A stretch of DNA of 64,000 nucleotides from Halanaerobium saccharolyticum (GTDB taxonomy: Bacteria; Bacillota; Halanaerobiia; Halanaerobiales; Halanaerobiaceae): NCBI RefSeq assembly GCF_004362045.1, contig NZ_SNWX01000008.1:1-64000 (forward strand). The letters are read 5' to 3'. A program made the translations under genes and the position numbers. Shown here piece after piece: positions 35,188-43,915 of this stretch; positions within the stretch are counted from its first letter, which is position 1, and every line of letters starts with the position of its first letter. The notes under the pieces are model-generated. The model made no database searches and was not told the DNA's origin. It saw only the letters and a program-made list of their open reading frames with translations.

Positions 35188-36018
35188 ATGAAAACTATTT
35201 TAGTTACTGGTGCAACTGATGGAATTGGTAGAGAAACAGCAAAAGAGTTAGCTGAAAAGGGCCACAGGATTATCATCCACGGCCGCAGTGAAAACAAAGC
35301 CTGGAAGGTTAAAGAAGAGCTAAATAAAATTAATTCTGAGGTTGAGCACAAAATAGCTATTGCTGATCTGGAGTCCCAGCAGCAGGTTTTAGATTTAAGT
35401 ACTCAACTGAAAGAAGAAGAGGATAAAATTGATGTTTTGATTAATAATGCAGGGATATATCAAAATCAGCTTGAATTTAGTGAAGATAAGATCGAAAAAA
35501 CTATAGCAGTTAATTATCATTCCCATTTTGTCTTAACCCTACTTTTATTACCTTTATTAGAAAAGTCAGATGATCCACGGATAATTAATTTTTCCTCTAT
35601 GGTTCATGCTCATAATTTAGATACAGATAAAATCTGGGACCCTATTAATTTCAACGGCAGTCAGGCTTATTCTGATTCTAAACTGGCAATGATTTTATTT
35701 ACCTTTAAGTTAGATAGAATAGTAAATGGAATCACAGTTAACTGCCTTCATCCAGGAGTTATCAATACTAAGCTGCTGCGTCAGGGCTGGGGAGCAGGTG
35801 GTTCTTCTGTAGAAAAAGGAGCAGTAACTCCGGTATATTTGGCACTTTCTGATGAGGTAAAAGGAGAAAGTGGTGGCTATTTTGTCAATAAGAATAAAAA
35901 GAAACCAACAGAAGCAGCTTTTAAGCAGGAACTGCAGGACCAATTATGGAATAAAAGTATTGAGATGATAAAATATCAGGAAATTTTAAATAAGATTCCT
36001 GATCAATTTTTGAATTAA
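35188..36018 (+). CDS. SDR oxidoreductase, retinol dehydrogenase-like
   Basis: The 276-residue short-chain dehydrogenase has the TGATDGIG nucleotide loop, NNAG, catalytic Ser in NFSSMVH and YSDSK (Tyr/Lys). The layout resembles the RDH/WWOX-like classical SDRs; the HGRSE segment after beta-2 suggests NADP(H). The substrate is unknown. AGTGAGGTGA precedes the ATG. Confidence 0.88.
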   Translation: MKTILVTGATDGIGRETAKELAEKGHRIIIHGRSENKAWKVKEELNKINSEVEHKIAIADLESQQQVLDLSTQLKEEEDKIDVLINNAGIYQNQLEFSEDKIEKTIAVNYHSHFVLTLLLLPLLEKSDDPRIINFSSMVHAHNLDTDKIWDPINFNGSQAYSDSKLAMILFTFKLDRIVNGITVNCLHPGVINTKLLRQGWGAGGSSVEKGAVTPVYLALSDEVKGESGGYFVNKNKKKPTEAAFKQELQDQLWNKSIEMIKYQEILNKIPDQFLN

Positions 36019-36050
36019 ATAAATAATTATATAAAAAAAGAGGTGAAGTC

Positions 36051-36443
36051 ATGTTTTATCTACTATTATTAGTTACTTTCCTGGTTGCTCTTTTGGTCTG
36101 CTATATAGTCAGCAGATTATTTAATGACTCAATTTATAAGATTTTAAATTTAATTGTACCTGAGGCGATAAATGAAGCCTGGCTTAAATATATTAAGTTT
36201 GCCATCTATGTAGTTGGTATTTCCGGTGGAGTCAGGATTGGGGATTTAGAAAGATATATTACTTCAAGATATAATAATCGGGAAGTACTTCAATTAACTA
36301 CAGAGCGCTGGACATTAGAAATCTACCGTACTTTAATTGGGTCACTGCAGAGTATTGCCACAGTCTTACTGATCTTTTTTGTTTTCACTTTAATCGCTTA
36401 TGTTATTTTAAAAATCTTTTCTTCAAAAAATGAGAGTAAATAA
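36051..36443 (+). CDS. Small membrane protein, function unknown
   Basis: The 130-residue protein has membrane segments near residues 3-24, 45-60 and 95-120. Between the second and third is a soluble part with an RYITSRYNNREVLQLTTERWTLE-like stretch (split here by description). No family was recognised. AGAGGTGA precedes the ATG. It lies between the SDR and kptA genes. Confidence 0.7.
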   Translation: MFYLLLLVTFLVALLVCYIVSRLFNDSIYKILNLIVPEAINEAWLKYIKFAIYVVGISGGVRIGDLERYITSRYNNREVLQLTTERWTLEIYRTLIGSLQSIATVLLIFFVFTLIAYVILKIFSSKNESK

Positions 36444-36472
36444 TAATATTAATTAAATTCGGGTGAAATCAA

Positions 36473-37024
36473 ATGAATAAAATTAAACTTTCAAAAACAG
36501 TTTCCTATATCTTACGCCATCATCCTGAATCTTTTGATTTAAAACTTGCTGCAGATGCTACAGTTAAAACAGATGATCTTTTAGCTGCTCTGCAGAAGAA
36601 ATTTAAGGATATCTCTAAAGCTGATCTGGTGGAACTGGTAGAAAATGATGCTAAAGGTCGTTTCAGCTTTTTAGATGAGCAGGAAAGAATAAGAGCCAAT
36701 TACGGGCACAGTATTGAAGGAGTCAATCCAGATTATGAGGCTGTAAAGCCACCTGAGTATCTCTATCACGGAACAACACCTGAAGTTAAAAACAAAATTT
36801 TAGCTTCAGGGATCAAGCCAATGGGCAGAAATTATGTCCACTTAAGTGTTGGTGTCAAAGAGGCAAAAAAAGTGGCCCGAAGGAGAACAAATCAGCCGGT
36901 GATTTTTAATATAGAAGCTCTGAGAGCTTTTCACGAAGGACAGAATTTTTATAAAACTGCAGAAGATATTTATCTGACAGATCAGCTTTCTGCAGACTAT
37001 TTATCATTATTAAATAACAAATAG
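36473..37024 (+). CDS. kptA: RNA 2'-phosphotransferase (Tpt1/KptA)
   Basis: The 183-residue enzyme removes an internal 2'-phosphate from RNA using NAD+, giving ADP-ribose 1'',2''-cyclic phosphate. It has the KptA blocks LSKTVSYILRHHPE, GRFSF, YHGT, NYVHLS and PVIFNIEA. In bacteria the natural substrate is uncertain. GGGTGAAATC precedes the ATG. No tRNA ligase is nearby. Confidence 0.93.
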   Translation: MNKIKLSKTVSYILRHHPESFDLKLAADATVKTDDLLAALQKKFKDISKADLVELVENDAKGRFSFLDEQERIRANYGHSIEGVNPDYEAVKPPEYLYHGTTPEVKNKILASGIKPMGRNYVHLSVGVKEAKKVARRRTNQPVIFNIEALRAFHEGQNFYKTAEDIYLTDQLSADYLSLLNNK

Positions 37025-37067
37025 AACTTATAATACAATTAATTATCCAGCAAAGGAAGTGTAGTCT

Positions 37068-37277
37068 TTGATTTATTTACTTTTAGCAGTCTTATGCAGT
37101 TCTTCAATAGCTTTAATTTTTAAATTTAGTGAATCAAATGATTTATACAGATATATAATTACCTCAGCCAATTATTTTGCTGCTGCCGGTTATCTCTTTT
37201 TTGGAGAAAAATTAAAATCTAAAGAATGGGCTTCAATTCTAATGACAGTTATTGCATTAATTTTAATTAATATCTGA
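37068..37277 (+). pseudogene. EamA/DMT transporter remnant with internal deletion
   Basis: The 69-residue frame joins a typical first-helix start (IYLLLAVLCSSSIALIFKFSES, described in part) and ASANY-type second helix to the last helix of an EamA domain (GYLFFGEKLKSKEWAS then a Leu/Ile helix). Members have about 280-300 residues and ten helices; the middle seems deleted near 37182. The start is TTG behind AAAGGAAG. It might still be expressed as a two-helix peptide. Confidence 0.6.
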
Positions 37278-37324
37278 TGGTAAACAGTTTTAAAAATATA
37301 TAATATATAAGTTGAGGTTAAAAT

Positions 37325-37825
37325 ATGGAGAATTTTAAAAAGAGAACTTTTAGTAGTTTTAAAGAATTTATAAATGAACTAAAATTTATATTTAAAAATA
37401 GAGATAGAATTACAAAATTAGAAGAGGGAGAGATAATTGAGGTTGAGTTCAGGCAGAGATTGATGATGGCGGTGACTGAGGTTAACGGCTGCCGCTACTG
37501 CTCCTATTATCATTCAAGACTCGCTTTAAAGGCAGGTATCAGTAATCAGGAACTGAATTCTCTGCTCATGGGAGATCTAAATGACTGTCCTGAATCAGAA
37601 GTATTAGCTTTAGTCTATGCCCAGCACTGGACAGAAAAGAAAGGACAACCTGACCAAAAGATGAAGGATAAAGTTAAGGCTGAATATGGAGAACAGAAAT
37701 TTGAAATAATAAATCTGGCGGTTAGAATGATTAATTTCGGTAATCTATCGGGTAACAGCTTTGATTATTTTCTTTATAAATTAAGCTTTGGTTTGCTCGG
37801 TCAGAGTAAATCTGACAATAATTAA
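37325..37825 (+). CDS. Carboxymuconolactone decarboxylase/AhpD-like protein
   Basis: The 166-residue helical protein has the AhpD-type redox site C56-x-x-C59-x-x-x-H63 (CRYCSYYH). AhpD-like proteins reduce peroxiredoxins or lipoyl groups, while others in the family are decarboxylases; the CxxC favours a thiol role. The substrate is unknown. GTTGAGG precedes the ATG. Confidence 0.85.
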   Translation: MENFKKRTFSSFKEFINELKFIFKNRDRITKLEEGEIIEVEFRQRLMMAVTEVNGCRYCSYYHSRLALKAGISNQELNSLLMGDLNDCPESEVLALVYAQHWTEKKGQPDQKMKDKVKAEYGEQKFEIINLAVRMINFGNLSGNSFDYFLYKLSFGLLGQSKSDNN

Positions 37826-37855
37826 ATGATTAAAGGTTAGGAGTTATGATAATAA

Positions 37856-38162
37856 ATGGAAGAAATTTTTGAAAGAAGAAGTATTAGAAAATATACATCT
37901 CAAAAAGTTGATAATCTAACAATTGATGCGGTATTGAGAAATATAGAAATTATTGGTGAAGCAGCTAATAAGTTATCTGAAAAAGTATATCAGATTAAAA
38001 CCGGATATTGCAATTGCGAGTGGACCTCCAATTTATCTTTCGCATTTAGATCATAAAATGGCAACAGAGGCAGCAGAAAACATAGTTTTTTTAAGCAGTA
38101 AGGTTGAGACTTTAATAATTGATAACCATCATTCAGGCCAGATAAAATCTTTCAAATTTTGA
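37856..38162 (+). pseudogene. Mosaic of nitroreductase, HepT-like and MBL-fold fragments
   Basis: Three gene pieces lie head to tail in about 300 bp. From 37856 the frame reads the start of a nitroreductase (EEIFERRSIRKYT). At about 37928 it switches in frame to a HepT/DUF86 piece (AVLRNIEIIGEAANKL). Near 37991, in the next frame, comes a metallo-beta-lactamase-fold piece (PDIAIASGPPIYLSHLDHK, ending at TGA 38160-38162). None keeps a catalytic site. AGGAG upstream and the ATG look like the original nitroreductase signals. Confidence 0.7.
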
Positions 38163-38173
38163 AAGATTTTATC
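38141..38173. repeat. 33-bp near-perfect palindrome
   Basis: GATAAAATCTTTCAAA (38141-38156) and its exact reverse complement (38158-38173) flank a single T. It covers the end of the MBL fragment and lies 50 bp from the antiporter stop codon. Confidence 0.8.
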
Positions 38174-38221
38174 AGTATTTTAGCGCTAAATAAAGATAAA
38201 AAATATTATCAGAGCAAAGAA

Positions 38222-39571
38222 TTATTTTCTCTCCTCGAAATAGCTTGTTAAAAGATTAGATAAAGGCATCAGCAGTGGAAAAAAGGCAAAGGTAAAATAT
38301 TCTATTGTACTGACTCCTAAGACGGCTGTCATCATTAAGGCATTAACATTCCAGGGGATTAAGGGTGAAAAAATAAGGCCGGAATCTCCAAGTGCTCTTG
38401 CCATTACTTTTCTTTCTATATTCATCTGATCATAGTTTTTACCCAGCATTTTTGCCGGTAAAAATACCCCCAGAAATTGATTGCAGCCTAAGCCAGCAGC
38501 AAGAATACCGGAAATAATAGTAACAGAAATCAGATGCATTTTTTTCTTGATCAGGTGCAGAAATGGTTTTAAGAGGCTGTTTAAAACACCCATTTTTTCT
38601 AAAAGTCCACCTAAAAGCACAGCAAAAATTATTAAAGAAATAAGCTCCAGCATACTCGTTAAACCACCACGAGCCAGAATATTATCTATAAAATCTATTC
38701 CTGTTCTATTACTGAAACCTCTAAACATAATATTTAAAAGTTCTGACCAGCCTCTTTCTGTAAAATAGATCCCTATTAATAATGAAAAAAGAATATTTAA
38801 AGCAATATTGATGATAGTGGGTACTTTTAAGACTGCCAGTACAATTATTAATATTGGTGGTAAAAGCAGCCAGAAAGAGATCTGAAAGTGTTCGTTCAGC
38901 ATTTGACTTAATAATTCTAAATCACCTATATTTGTAGTACTGGAAAAATTACTTAAACCAAGAAAGAGAAAGCCTAAAGCAGTAAGTAAATATGGTATAA
39001 TAGCTGTTTTAAACATATGGTAAATCATATCCATCAGGTTTGCTTCAGAACTGTGAGCTGTGATAATTGCAATAGAAGAGACCGGTGACATTCTGTCTCC
39101 CACATAGGAGCCGGAAATGATTGCTCCTGCAGCTAAAGGCAGACTAAGACCCATTGTTTGAGCGATACTGATTAAAGCAAGTCCAATTGTACTTGCAGTT
39201 CCGACAGCAGTTCCAACTGCCATTGAAACCAGAGATGTTGAAATAAATGAAAGAATAAAAAAGTATTGAGGACTAATTGTCTGCAGTCCATAAAAGATCA
39301 CTGTTGGTACTGTACCTACAGCTATCCAGAGACCGATCATCATACCAAGTAAAAATAAGATTAGAATAACATTACCTATATTTCTAAAACTCGAAAAGAG
39401 CATTTCTTCAATTTCCTGCCACTTATATCCCCATATTAGAGCTAAAGATATAATTATCATTATTTCAAAAAATAGAGCAATCTGTATTGGTGCTTCCCAG
39501 AATAATACAGAGAGCAGGATTAAGAAGACCATTGTAATCACAGGTATTATTGCCTGTTTAAAACTCAACAT
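38222..39571 (-). CDS. NhaC-family Na+/H+ antiporter
   Basis: The 449-residue integral membrane protein has about 11-12 hydrophobic segments and the NhaC-type signatures GTAVGTASTIGLALI and SGSYVGDRMSPVSSIAI. Members exchange Na+ for H+, or malate for lactate in the MleN branch. A role in Na+ export fits a halophile but is inferred. GGGGGAATT precedes the ATG. Transcription is divergent from the ATP-grasp operon across 267 bp. Confidence 0.9.
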   Translation of the reverse strand: MLSFKQAIIPVITMVFLILLSVLFWEAPIQIALFFEIMIIISLALIWGYKWQEIEEMLFSSFRNIGNVILILFLLGMMIGLWIAVGTVPTVIFYGLQTISPQYFFILSFISTSLVSMAVGTAVGTASTIGLALISIAQTMGLSLPLAAGAIISGSYVGDRMSPVSSIAIITAHSSEANLMDMIYHMFKTAIIPYLLTALGFLFLGLSNFSSTTNIGDLELLSQMLNEHFQISFWLLLPPILIIVLAVLKVPTIINIALNILFSLLIGIYFTERGWSELLNIMFRGFSNRTGIDFIDNILARGGLTSMLELISLIIFAVLLGGLLEKMGVLNSLLKPFLHLIKKKMHLISVTIISGILAAGLGCNQFLGVFLPAKMLGKNYDQMNIERKVMARALGDSGLIFSPLIPWNVNALMMTAVLGVSTIEYFTFAFFPLLMPLSNLLTSYFEERK

Positions 39572-39732
39572 TTTAATTCCCCCAAAATTATCTATTTATA
39601 TCTTACTATATCAATATTACTATATAATTAATTCTGAACATATGTCAAACTTTTATTTGCTTATTTTCTTGAAATTAATTTACCAAATTATTTCACACTA
39701 TGCTTTAAACACCTTATATAATATTCAAAAAG

Positions 39733-39761
39733 TTTACAAATTAATATTCTAATGATAAACT
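39733..39761 (+). promoter_or_regulatory. Sigma-A-type promoter of the ATP-grasp operon
   Basis: TTTACA (39733-39738) and TAAACT (39756-39761) are separated by 17 bp, 78 bp before the start codon. Confidence 0.6.
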
Positions 39762-39838
39762 TATGTATATATTATTAAGAATAATTATGAATTTGAAAAT
39801 GAGAAGTAGAGTAGAAGAGTAAAGAAAGGAATGATTTT

Positions 39839-40999
39839 ATGAATTTTATATTTTTATCACCTTATTTTCCAAACAATTTCTATAATTTTTGTGTGGAACT
39901 TAATAAGGCTGGTGTCAATGTACTTGGTGTTGGTGATTTAGCATATGAGGAATTGAGAACTGAACTTAAGGATTCACTAACAGAATATTACAGAGTTGAT
40001 GATATGGAGGACTATTCTCAGCTGCTTAAAGCCTGTGGATATTTCACCCATAAATATGGAAAAATTGATCGCATTGAATCTCATAACGAACACTGGTTGG
40101 AAACTGATGCACGCTTAAGAACTGATTTTAATGTTGAAGGTTTAAAAATCGATGAAATTGAACCTATGAAATATAAATCAAAGATGAAAGAGGTCTTTAA
40201 TCAGGCTGGTTTAAACACAGCCCGCGGTAAGGTTATTGATAATCTGGAAGAAGCAGAAGAATTTATTGCAGAAGTTGATTATCCTGTTGTTGTTAAACCA
40301 GATAATGGAGTTGGAGCAGTTGATACCTATAAAATCAACAACCATGAGCAGTTAGTAGATTTTATTGAAAGTAAATTAGACCTTGATTATATAATGGAAG
40401 AATATATTGAGGGTAAAATCTACACCTTTGATGGTCTGACAGATGGAGAGGGAAATATTGTTTTCTCATCCTCAATGACTTACAAAGGTGGAATAATGGA
40501 AACTGTTAATGAAGGACTTGATATGTATTACTATATACCAAGAGAGCTGCCAGAAGATATAGTAGAAGTCGGAATGAAAACAGCTGAAGCATTTGAGCTT
40601 AAAGAAAGATTTTTTCACTTTGAATATTTTAAGCTTGATGATGGAAGAATTGTTGCTCTGGAAGTCAATGTGAGGCCTCCCGGAGGCTTGACCCTTGATA
40701 TGTTTAATTATGCTAATGATATAAATATCTATAGAGGTTATGCTAAATTGATTGCTCACGGCAGTTTTGATCAGGATATAAGCAGAAAATACAACTGTTT
40801 TTATGTCGGCCGCAAAAACTTTATCAATTATAAGCATTCTCTAAAAGATATTATATATAATTATGGTGAATATATAGTTTTACATGAAGCTATTTCTCCT
40901 ATCTTAGCTCCAGCAATTGGAGATTATGGTATAATTTTAAGAACTGAGAAGCTTGAGCAGGGTAAAGAAGCTGTTCAATATGCGGTAGAAAAAGTATAA
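39839..40999 (+). CDS. ATP-grasp ligase of unknown substrate
   Basis: The 386-residue enzyme has a pre-ATP-grasp Rossmann-like part (1-108), then the ATP-grasp core: K153 in VVVKPDNGVGA, the hinge EEYIEGKIYTFDG and metal ligands E275/N277 in ALEVNVRPPGG. Such enzymes join a carboxylate to an amine or thiol through an acyl phosphate. The acceptor is unknown. AAAGGAA precedes the ATG. Two esterase genes follow (gaps of 30 and 71 bp), so the ligated product may be an ester or peptide processed by them. I did not recognise a named pathway. Confidence 0.85.
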   Translation: MNFIFLSPYFPNNFYNFCVELNKAGVNVLGVGDLAYEELRTELKDSLTEYYRVDDMEDYSQLLKACGYFTHKYGKIDRIESHNEHWLETDARLRTDFNVEGLKIDEIEPMKYKSKMKEVFNQAGLNTARGKVIDNLEEAEEFIAEVDYPVVVKPDNGVGAVDTYKINNHEQLVDFIESKLDLDYIMEEYIEGKIYTFDGLTDGEGNIVFSSSMTYKGGIMETVNEGLDMYYYIPRELPEDIVEVGMKTAEAFELKERFFHFEYFKLDDGRIVALEVNVRPPGGLTLDMFNYANDINIYRGYAKLIAHGSFDQDISRKYNCFYVGRKNFINYKHSLKDIIYNYGEYIVLHEAISPILAPAIGDYGIILRTEKLEQGKEAVQYAVEKV

Positions 41000-41029
41000 T
41001 GATAGTTAAAGAAGAAAGTAGGTAATATT

Positions 41030-41779
41030 ATGAAAGTAGAATACAGAAATTTTTATAGTTCAAATTTAAATAGAGAAATGCCTTTTAAAATTTATGGACA
41101 TGCAGGTAAACCAATGCTTGTCTTTCCTTCATCTGGAGGCAGTTTTCATGAATATGAAGACTTTGGTATGATTGATGCCATCTGGCCCTTTATAGAAAAT
41201 GTTGAGATAACAGTCTATGCAGCCAGCAGTGTTGATTCTAATTCCTGGCTTGATTTTAATCTGCATTCACATGATAAAGCAGTAATCCATAACAACTATG
41301 ATCGGTATATTGTTGATGAGCTGCTGCCTTTTATCAAATATCACTCTGACTGGCAGGGTGGATTAATTAGCAGTGGTTGCAGTATGGGTGCCTATCATGC
41401 AGTTAATTTTTACTTTAAGCATCCAGATGTTTTTGATACAGCTGTGGCATTAAGTGGTATTTATGATGCCAGATTTTTTACTGGAGGCTATATGGATACA
41501 GAAATCTATTTGAATTCTCCGGTTGATTACGTAAAAGAACTGGAAGATGAATGGTATTTAAACCACTATCGGAACAACAAGCTGATTATCTGTGCCGGTC
41601 AGGGCAGGTGGGAAGAAGATACTTTAAGAGATACCAGACTATTGGACACAGTTCTGGCAGAAAAAAATATTCCTGCCTGGTTTGACTACTGGGGTTATGA
41701 TGTTGATCATGACTGGACAGGCTGGAGAGAGCAGATGCCTTACTTTTTGGGGAAACTTAAAGAGAGTGGTATTATTTAA
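41030..41779 (+). CDS. Esterase-D-like alpha/beta hydrolase
   Basis: The 249-residue hydrolase has FPSSGGSFHEYED, nucleophile Ser118 in GCSMGAYHA and a candidate catalytic His near 223 in DVDHDWTGW. It is a PHB-depolymerase/esterase-D-type fold without a signal peptide. It sits 30 bp behind the ATP-grasp gene behind AAGTAGG and is probably part of the same pathway. The substrate is unknown. Confidence 0.85.
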   Translation: MKVEYRNFYSSNLNREMPFKIYGHAGKPMLVFPSSGGSFHEYEDFGMIDAIWPFIENVEITVYAASSVDSNSWLDFNLHSHDKAVIHNNYDRYIVDELLPFIKYHSDWQGGLISSGCSMGAYHAVNFYFKHPDVFDTAVALSGIYDARFFTGGYMDTEIYLNSPVDYVKELEDEWYLNHYRNNKLIICAGQGRWEEDTLRDTRLLDTVLAEKNIPAWFDYWGYDVDHDWTGWREQMPYFLGKLKESGII

Positions 41780-41850
41780 CTTAATCTAAATTAATAGGGT
41801 TATTAAATGCTGAAAAAATAGTTGATAATTGCTGACAGAGGAGTTTATGA

Positions 41851-42894
41851 ATGCTAAAAGAAAAGATAGATATTAAAATCATAAAAGACTTTTATTCTGA
41901 GGTATTAAAAAACAAAAGAAAGATTAGAATTTATTTACCTCCTTCTTATTCGACTGAAAAGAATAAGTATTATCCAGTTTTATATGTCCACGATGGCCAG
42001 AATGTTTTTGAAGGCAAAAAATCTTATTCAGGCGAATCCTGGAATCTCCATCAGGTGACAGAACAGTTAATCAGAGAAAATTTGATAGAAGAAATCATAA
42101 TTGTGGCTGTGGATAATATGGAAGAAGAGAGATTAAGTGAATATGCTCATCAGGATGGATTTTTTAAGGGTGAAAAAATTAAAGGGCGCGGTTTTGATTA
42201 CGAAAAGTTTTTAATCAGAGAATTGATGCCTTTTATAGCAGAAGAATATAGAATTAAAGAAGGGTCAGAAAACACAGGTTTAATGGGGTCTTCAATGGGA
42301 GGTCTGGTTACTTTTAATATAGGTTTAAGAAGATCAGATTTGTTCTCAAAACTGGCAGTAATGTCACCTTCTCTCTGGTGGGGAAAGAGTTCTCCCCTGG
42401 AAAAAATTAATTCCTATGATTATCAAAGCTTAAACTCCCAAATCTGGCTGGATACCGGTGAGGCTGAGGGTAAGTTTATGTCTTTTACAGAAGATGTAAT
42501 TTATGAACTAAAGTATTTAAAAAATAATTTAAAACTGGATTTAATCTATTATCAGGTTCCTGAGGCTATTCACAGCGAAACAGCCTGGGCGGCTCGAGTC
42601 CACTGCCCCTTACTTTATTTTTATGGTGACACTGGAGAAGTTAAAGAAATTGAATTAATTGGCAGTGAAAAAATAACTCTTAAGGGTGTAAAAGAAAGAA
42701 TTAATCCTGTACTTACTTTTGACAGTGCTTTTAAAATGACAGCTTTAGAAGGAGAATTTAGATCACTTAAACCAGAAATTTTGAAAATTAATGAAAACGG
42801 TGTTTTAACTCCCAGAAAAACGGGATCAGCAGAAATCGAATTTATTGTTTTTGGTTATAAGGCTTCTAAAAATATTAAAATAGTAAATAAATAA
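41851..42894 (+). CDS. Esterase-D-like hydrolase with C-terminal Ig-like tail
   Basis: The 347-residue protein has an esterase (PF00756-type) domain: RIYLPPSYS, LYVHDGQNVF, Ser148 in GSSMGG and a catalytic His near 236 in AIHSETAW. Residues 270-347 form a beta-rich segment resembling bacterial Ig-like (Big_2) domains, with LKINENGVLTPRKTGSAEI as the signature. Big domains usually occur in exported proteins, yet there is no signal peptide here. GAGGAG precedes the ATG. It ends the ATP-grasp operon before a strong terminator. Confidence 0.85.
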   Translation: MLKEKIDIKIIKDFYSEVLKNKRKIRIYLPPSYSTEKNKYYPVLYVHDGQNVFEGKKSYSGESWNLHQVTEQLIRENLIEEIIIVAVDNMEEERLSEYAHQDGFFKGEKIKGRGFDYEKFLIRELMPFIAEEYRIKEGSENTGLMGSSMGGLVTFNIGLRRSDLFSKLAVMSPSLWWGKSSPLEKINSYDYQSLNSQIWLDTGEAEGKFMSFTEDVIYELKYLKNNLKLDLIYYQVPEAIHSETAWAARVHCPLLYFYGDTGEVKEIELIGSEKITLKGVKERINPVLTFDSAFKMTALEGEFRSLKPEILKINENGVLTPRKTGSAEIEFIVFGYKASKNIKIVNK

Positions 42895-42910
42895 AACCGG
42901 ATAGATGATA

Positions 42911-42973
42911 TGTCCCCCTTTCTAATAGGCAGATTAAATTATAAAAATCTGTTCTATCAGAAAGGGGTTTTTA
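42911..42973. terminator. Bidirectional terminator after the esterase operon
   Basis: CCCCTTTCTAATAG pairs with CTATCAGAAAGGGG (one bulge), enclosing a smaller AGATT/AATCT stem. TTTTT follows on the plus strand. It also serves the convergent nitroreductase gene. Confidence 0.75.
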
Positions 42974-42989
42974 ATGCTAGAAAAATTTA

Positions 42990-43811
42990 TTAATTCCAGC
43001 TAATATCTGCTTCTTTTCTGGGAACTGTTCTAGAATATTTGACATCAGGATAGCCTATAACCAGCGCAGTTACTATTTCCTTAGTTTCTTTAATATTTAG
43101 AAATTCTCTAACTTCTTCTTTGTCTTTTGCTCCTCTTAAAGTGAAACCACTAAATAATACTCCTAAATCTAACGCATTAGCCATTAATTCCATATTTGAA
43201 GAAGCTAAAGAACCATTGACAGTAGAATTTGCTGAAACCACAATTACAAGTGGAGCCTCAAAAAATAAGCGATCATTATGTACAGATTCGTTTTGATATT
43301 CTTGATACATTTGTGTCCATATTTCAGCATATTTCTTAAACTGCATTGTTTCCGGTCCTAAATTACTAAGTATTGATTTACCTTTTTCATTTAGATTTTT
43401 TAATATCAGTTCTCTAAATTCACTAATTTTATCTTTAACTACTGTAAAAGAAACATCCTGTTGATTGCTTCCAGTTGGAGTAAAACGGCCTGCTTCTATA
43501 ATTTTCATAATTTTATTATTTTCTACTTTCTTTTTTTTGAATTGCCGAATAGTTCTTCTAAATTTAATGAAATTCAGAAGATTATCTGCGGGAATCGAAA
43601 ATTTTTCTTCATTATATTCTTTTACTTCATCCATATTATATTCAGTAGTTGATACTGCATTTATAGGGCAAATGGCAATACAATGACCGCAGTTGATACA
43701 AATCTTATTTTTTATTTTAGCTTTTCCCTCGACCATTAGGATATCATTTACTAAGCAATCATCAAGACACTTACCACAACCAATACATTTTTCTTTATCT
43801 ACTTTCATCAT
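42990..43811 (-). CDS. Ferredoxin-nitroreductase fusion
   Basis: The 273-residue protein starts with two 4Fe-4S motifs (CIGCGKCLDDC at 9-19 and CINCGHCIAICP at 38-49). An FMN nitroreductase domain follows (FRRTIRQFK at 83-91, RFTPTGSNQQD, NMELMANALDLG). The fusion passes electrons from ferredoxin-type clusters to FMN to reduce an unknown nitro, quinone or enoate compound. AGGAG lies 11 nt before the ATG. A TetR-type operator stands between it and the divergent headless TetR gene. Confidence 0.9.
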   Translation of the reverse strand: MMKVDKEKCIGCGKCLDDCLVNDILMVEGKAKIKNKICINCGHCIAICPINAVSTTEYNMDEVKEYNEEKFSIPADNLLNFIKFRRTIRQFKKKKVENNKIMKIIEAGRFTPTGSNQQDVSFTVVKDKISEFRELILKNLNEKGKSILSNLGPETMQFKKYAEIWTQMYQEYQNESVHNDRLFFEAPLVIVVSANSTVNGSLASSNMELMANALDLGVLFSGFTLRGAKDKEEVREFLNIKETKEIVTALVIGYPDVKYSRTVPRKEADISWN

Positions 43812-43853
43812 TTAAAAAATCACTCCTATTATATATTATTATTTTAGAAAAAT

Positions 43854-43871
43854 ATTACACATTTGTGTAAT
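43854..43871. promoter_or_regulatory. TetR-type operator
   Basis: ATTACACA and TGTGTAAT are perfect inverted arms around TT. The site overlaps the -35 of the rightward promoter and lies 43 bp upstream of the nitroreductase start, so one repressor could control both directions. Confidence 0.7.
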
Positions 43872-43891
43872 CAAGTGTTTTTTAGTATACT
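43863..43891 (+). promoter_or_regulatory. Sigma-A-type promoter of the TetR remnant
   Basis: TTGTGT (43863-43868) and TATACT (43886-43891) are separated by exactly 17 bp. Confidence 0.65.
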
Positions 43892-43915
43892 AATATTGAT
43901 AGATTTTGTCAACTT

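Noticed and set aside
37928-37991. HepT-MntA toxin-antitoxin system
   Set aside because: Only about 22 residues of a HepT-like protein are present, without the RNase motif or a partner gene.
38141-38173. Palindrome as a Rho-independent terminator
   Set aside because: The stem is AT-rich, the loop is one nucleotide and no T-tract follows on either strand.
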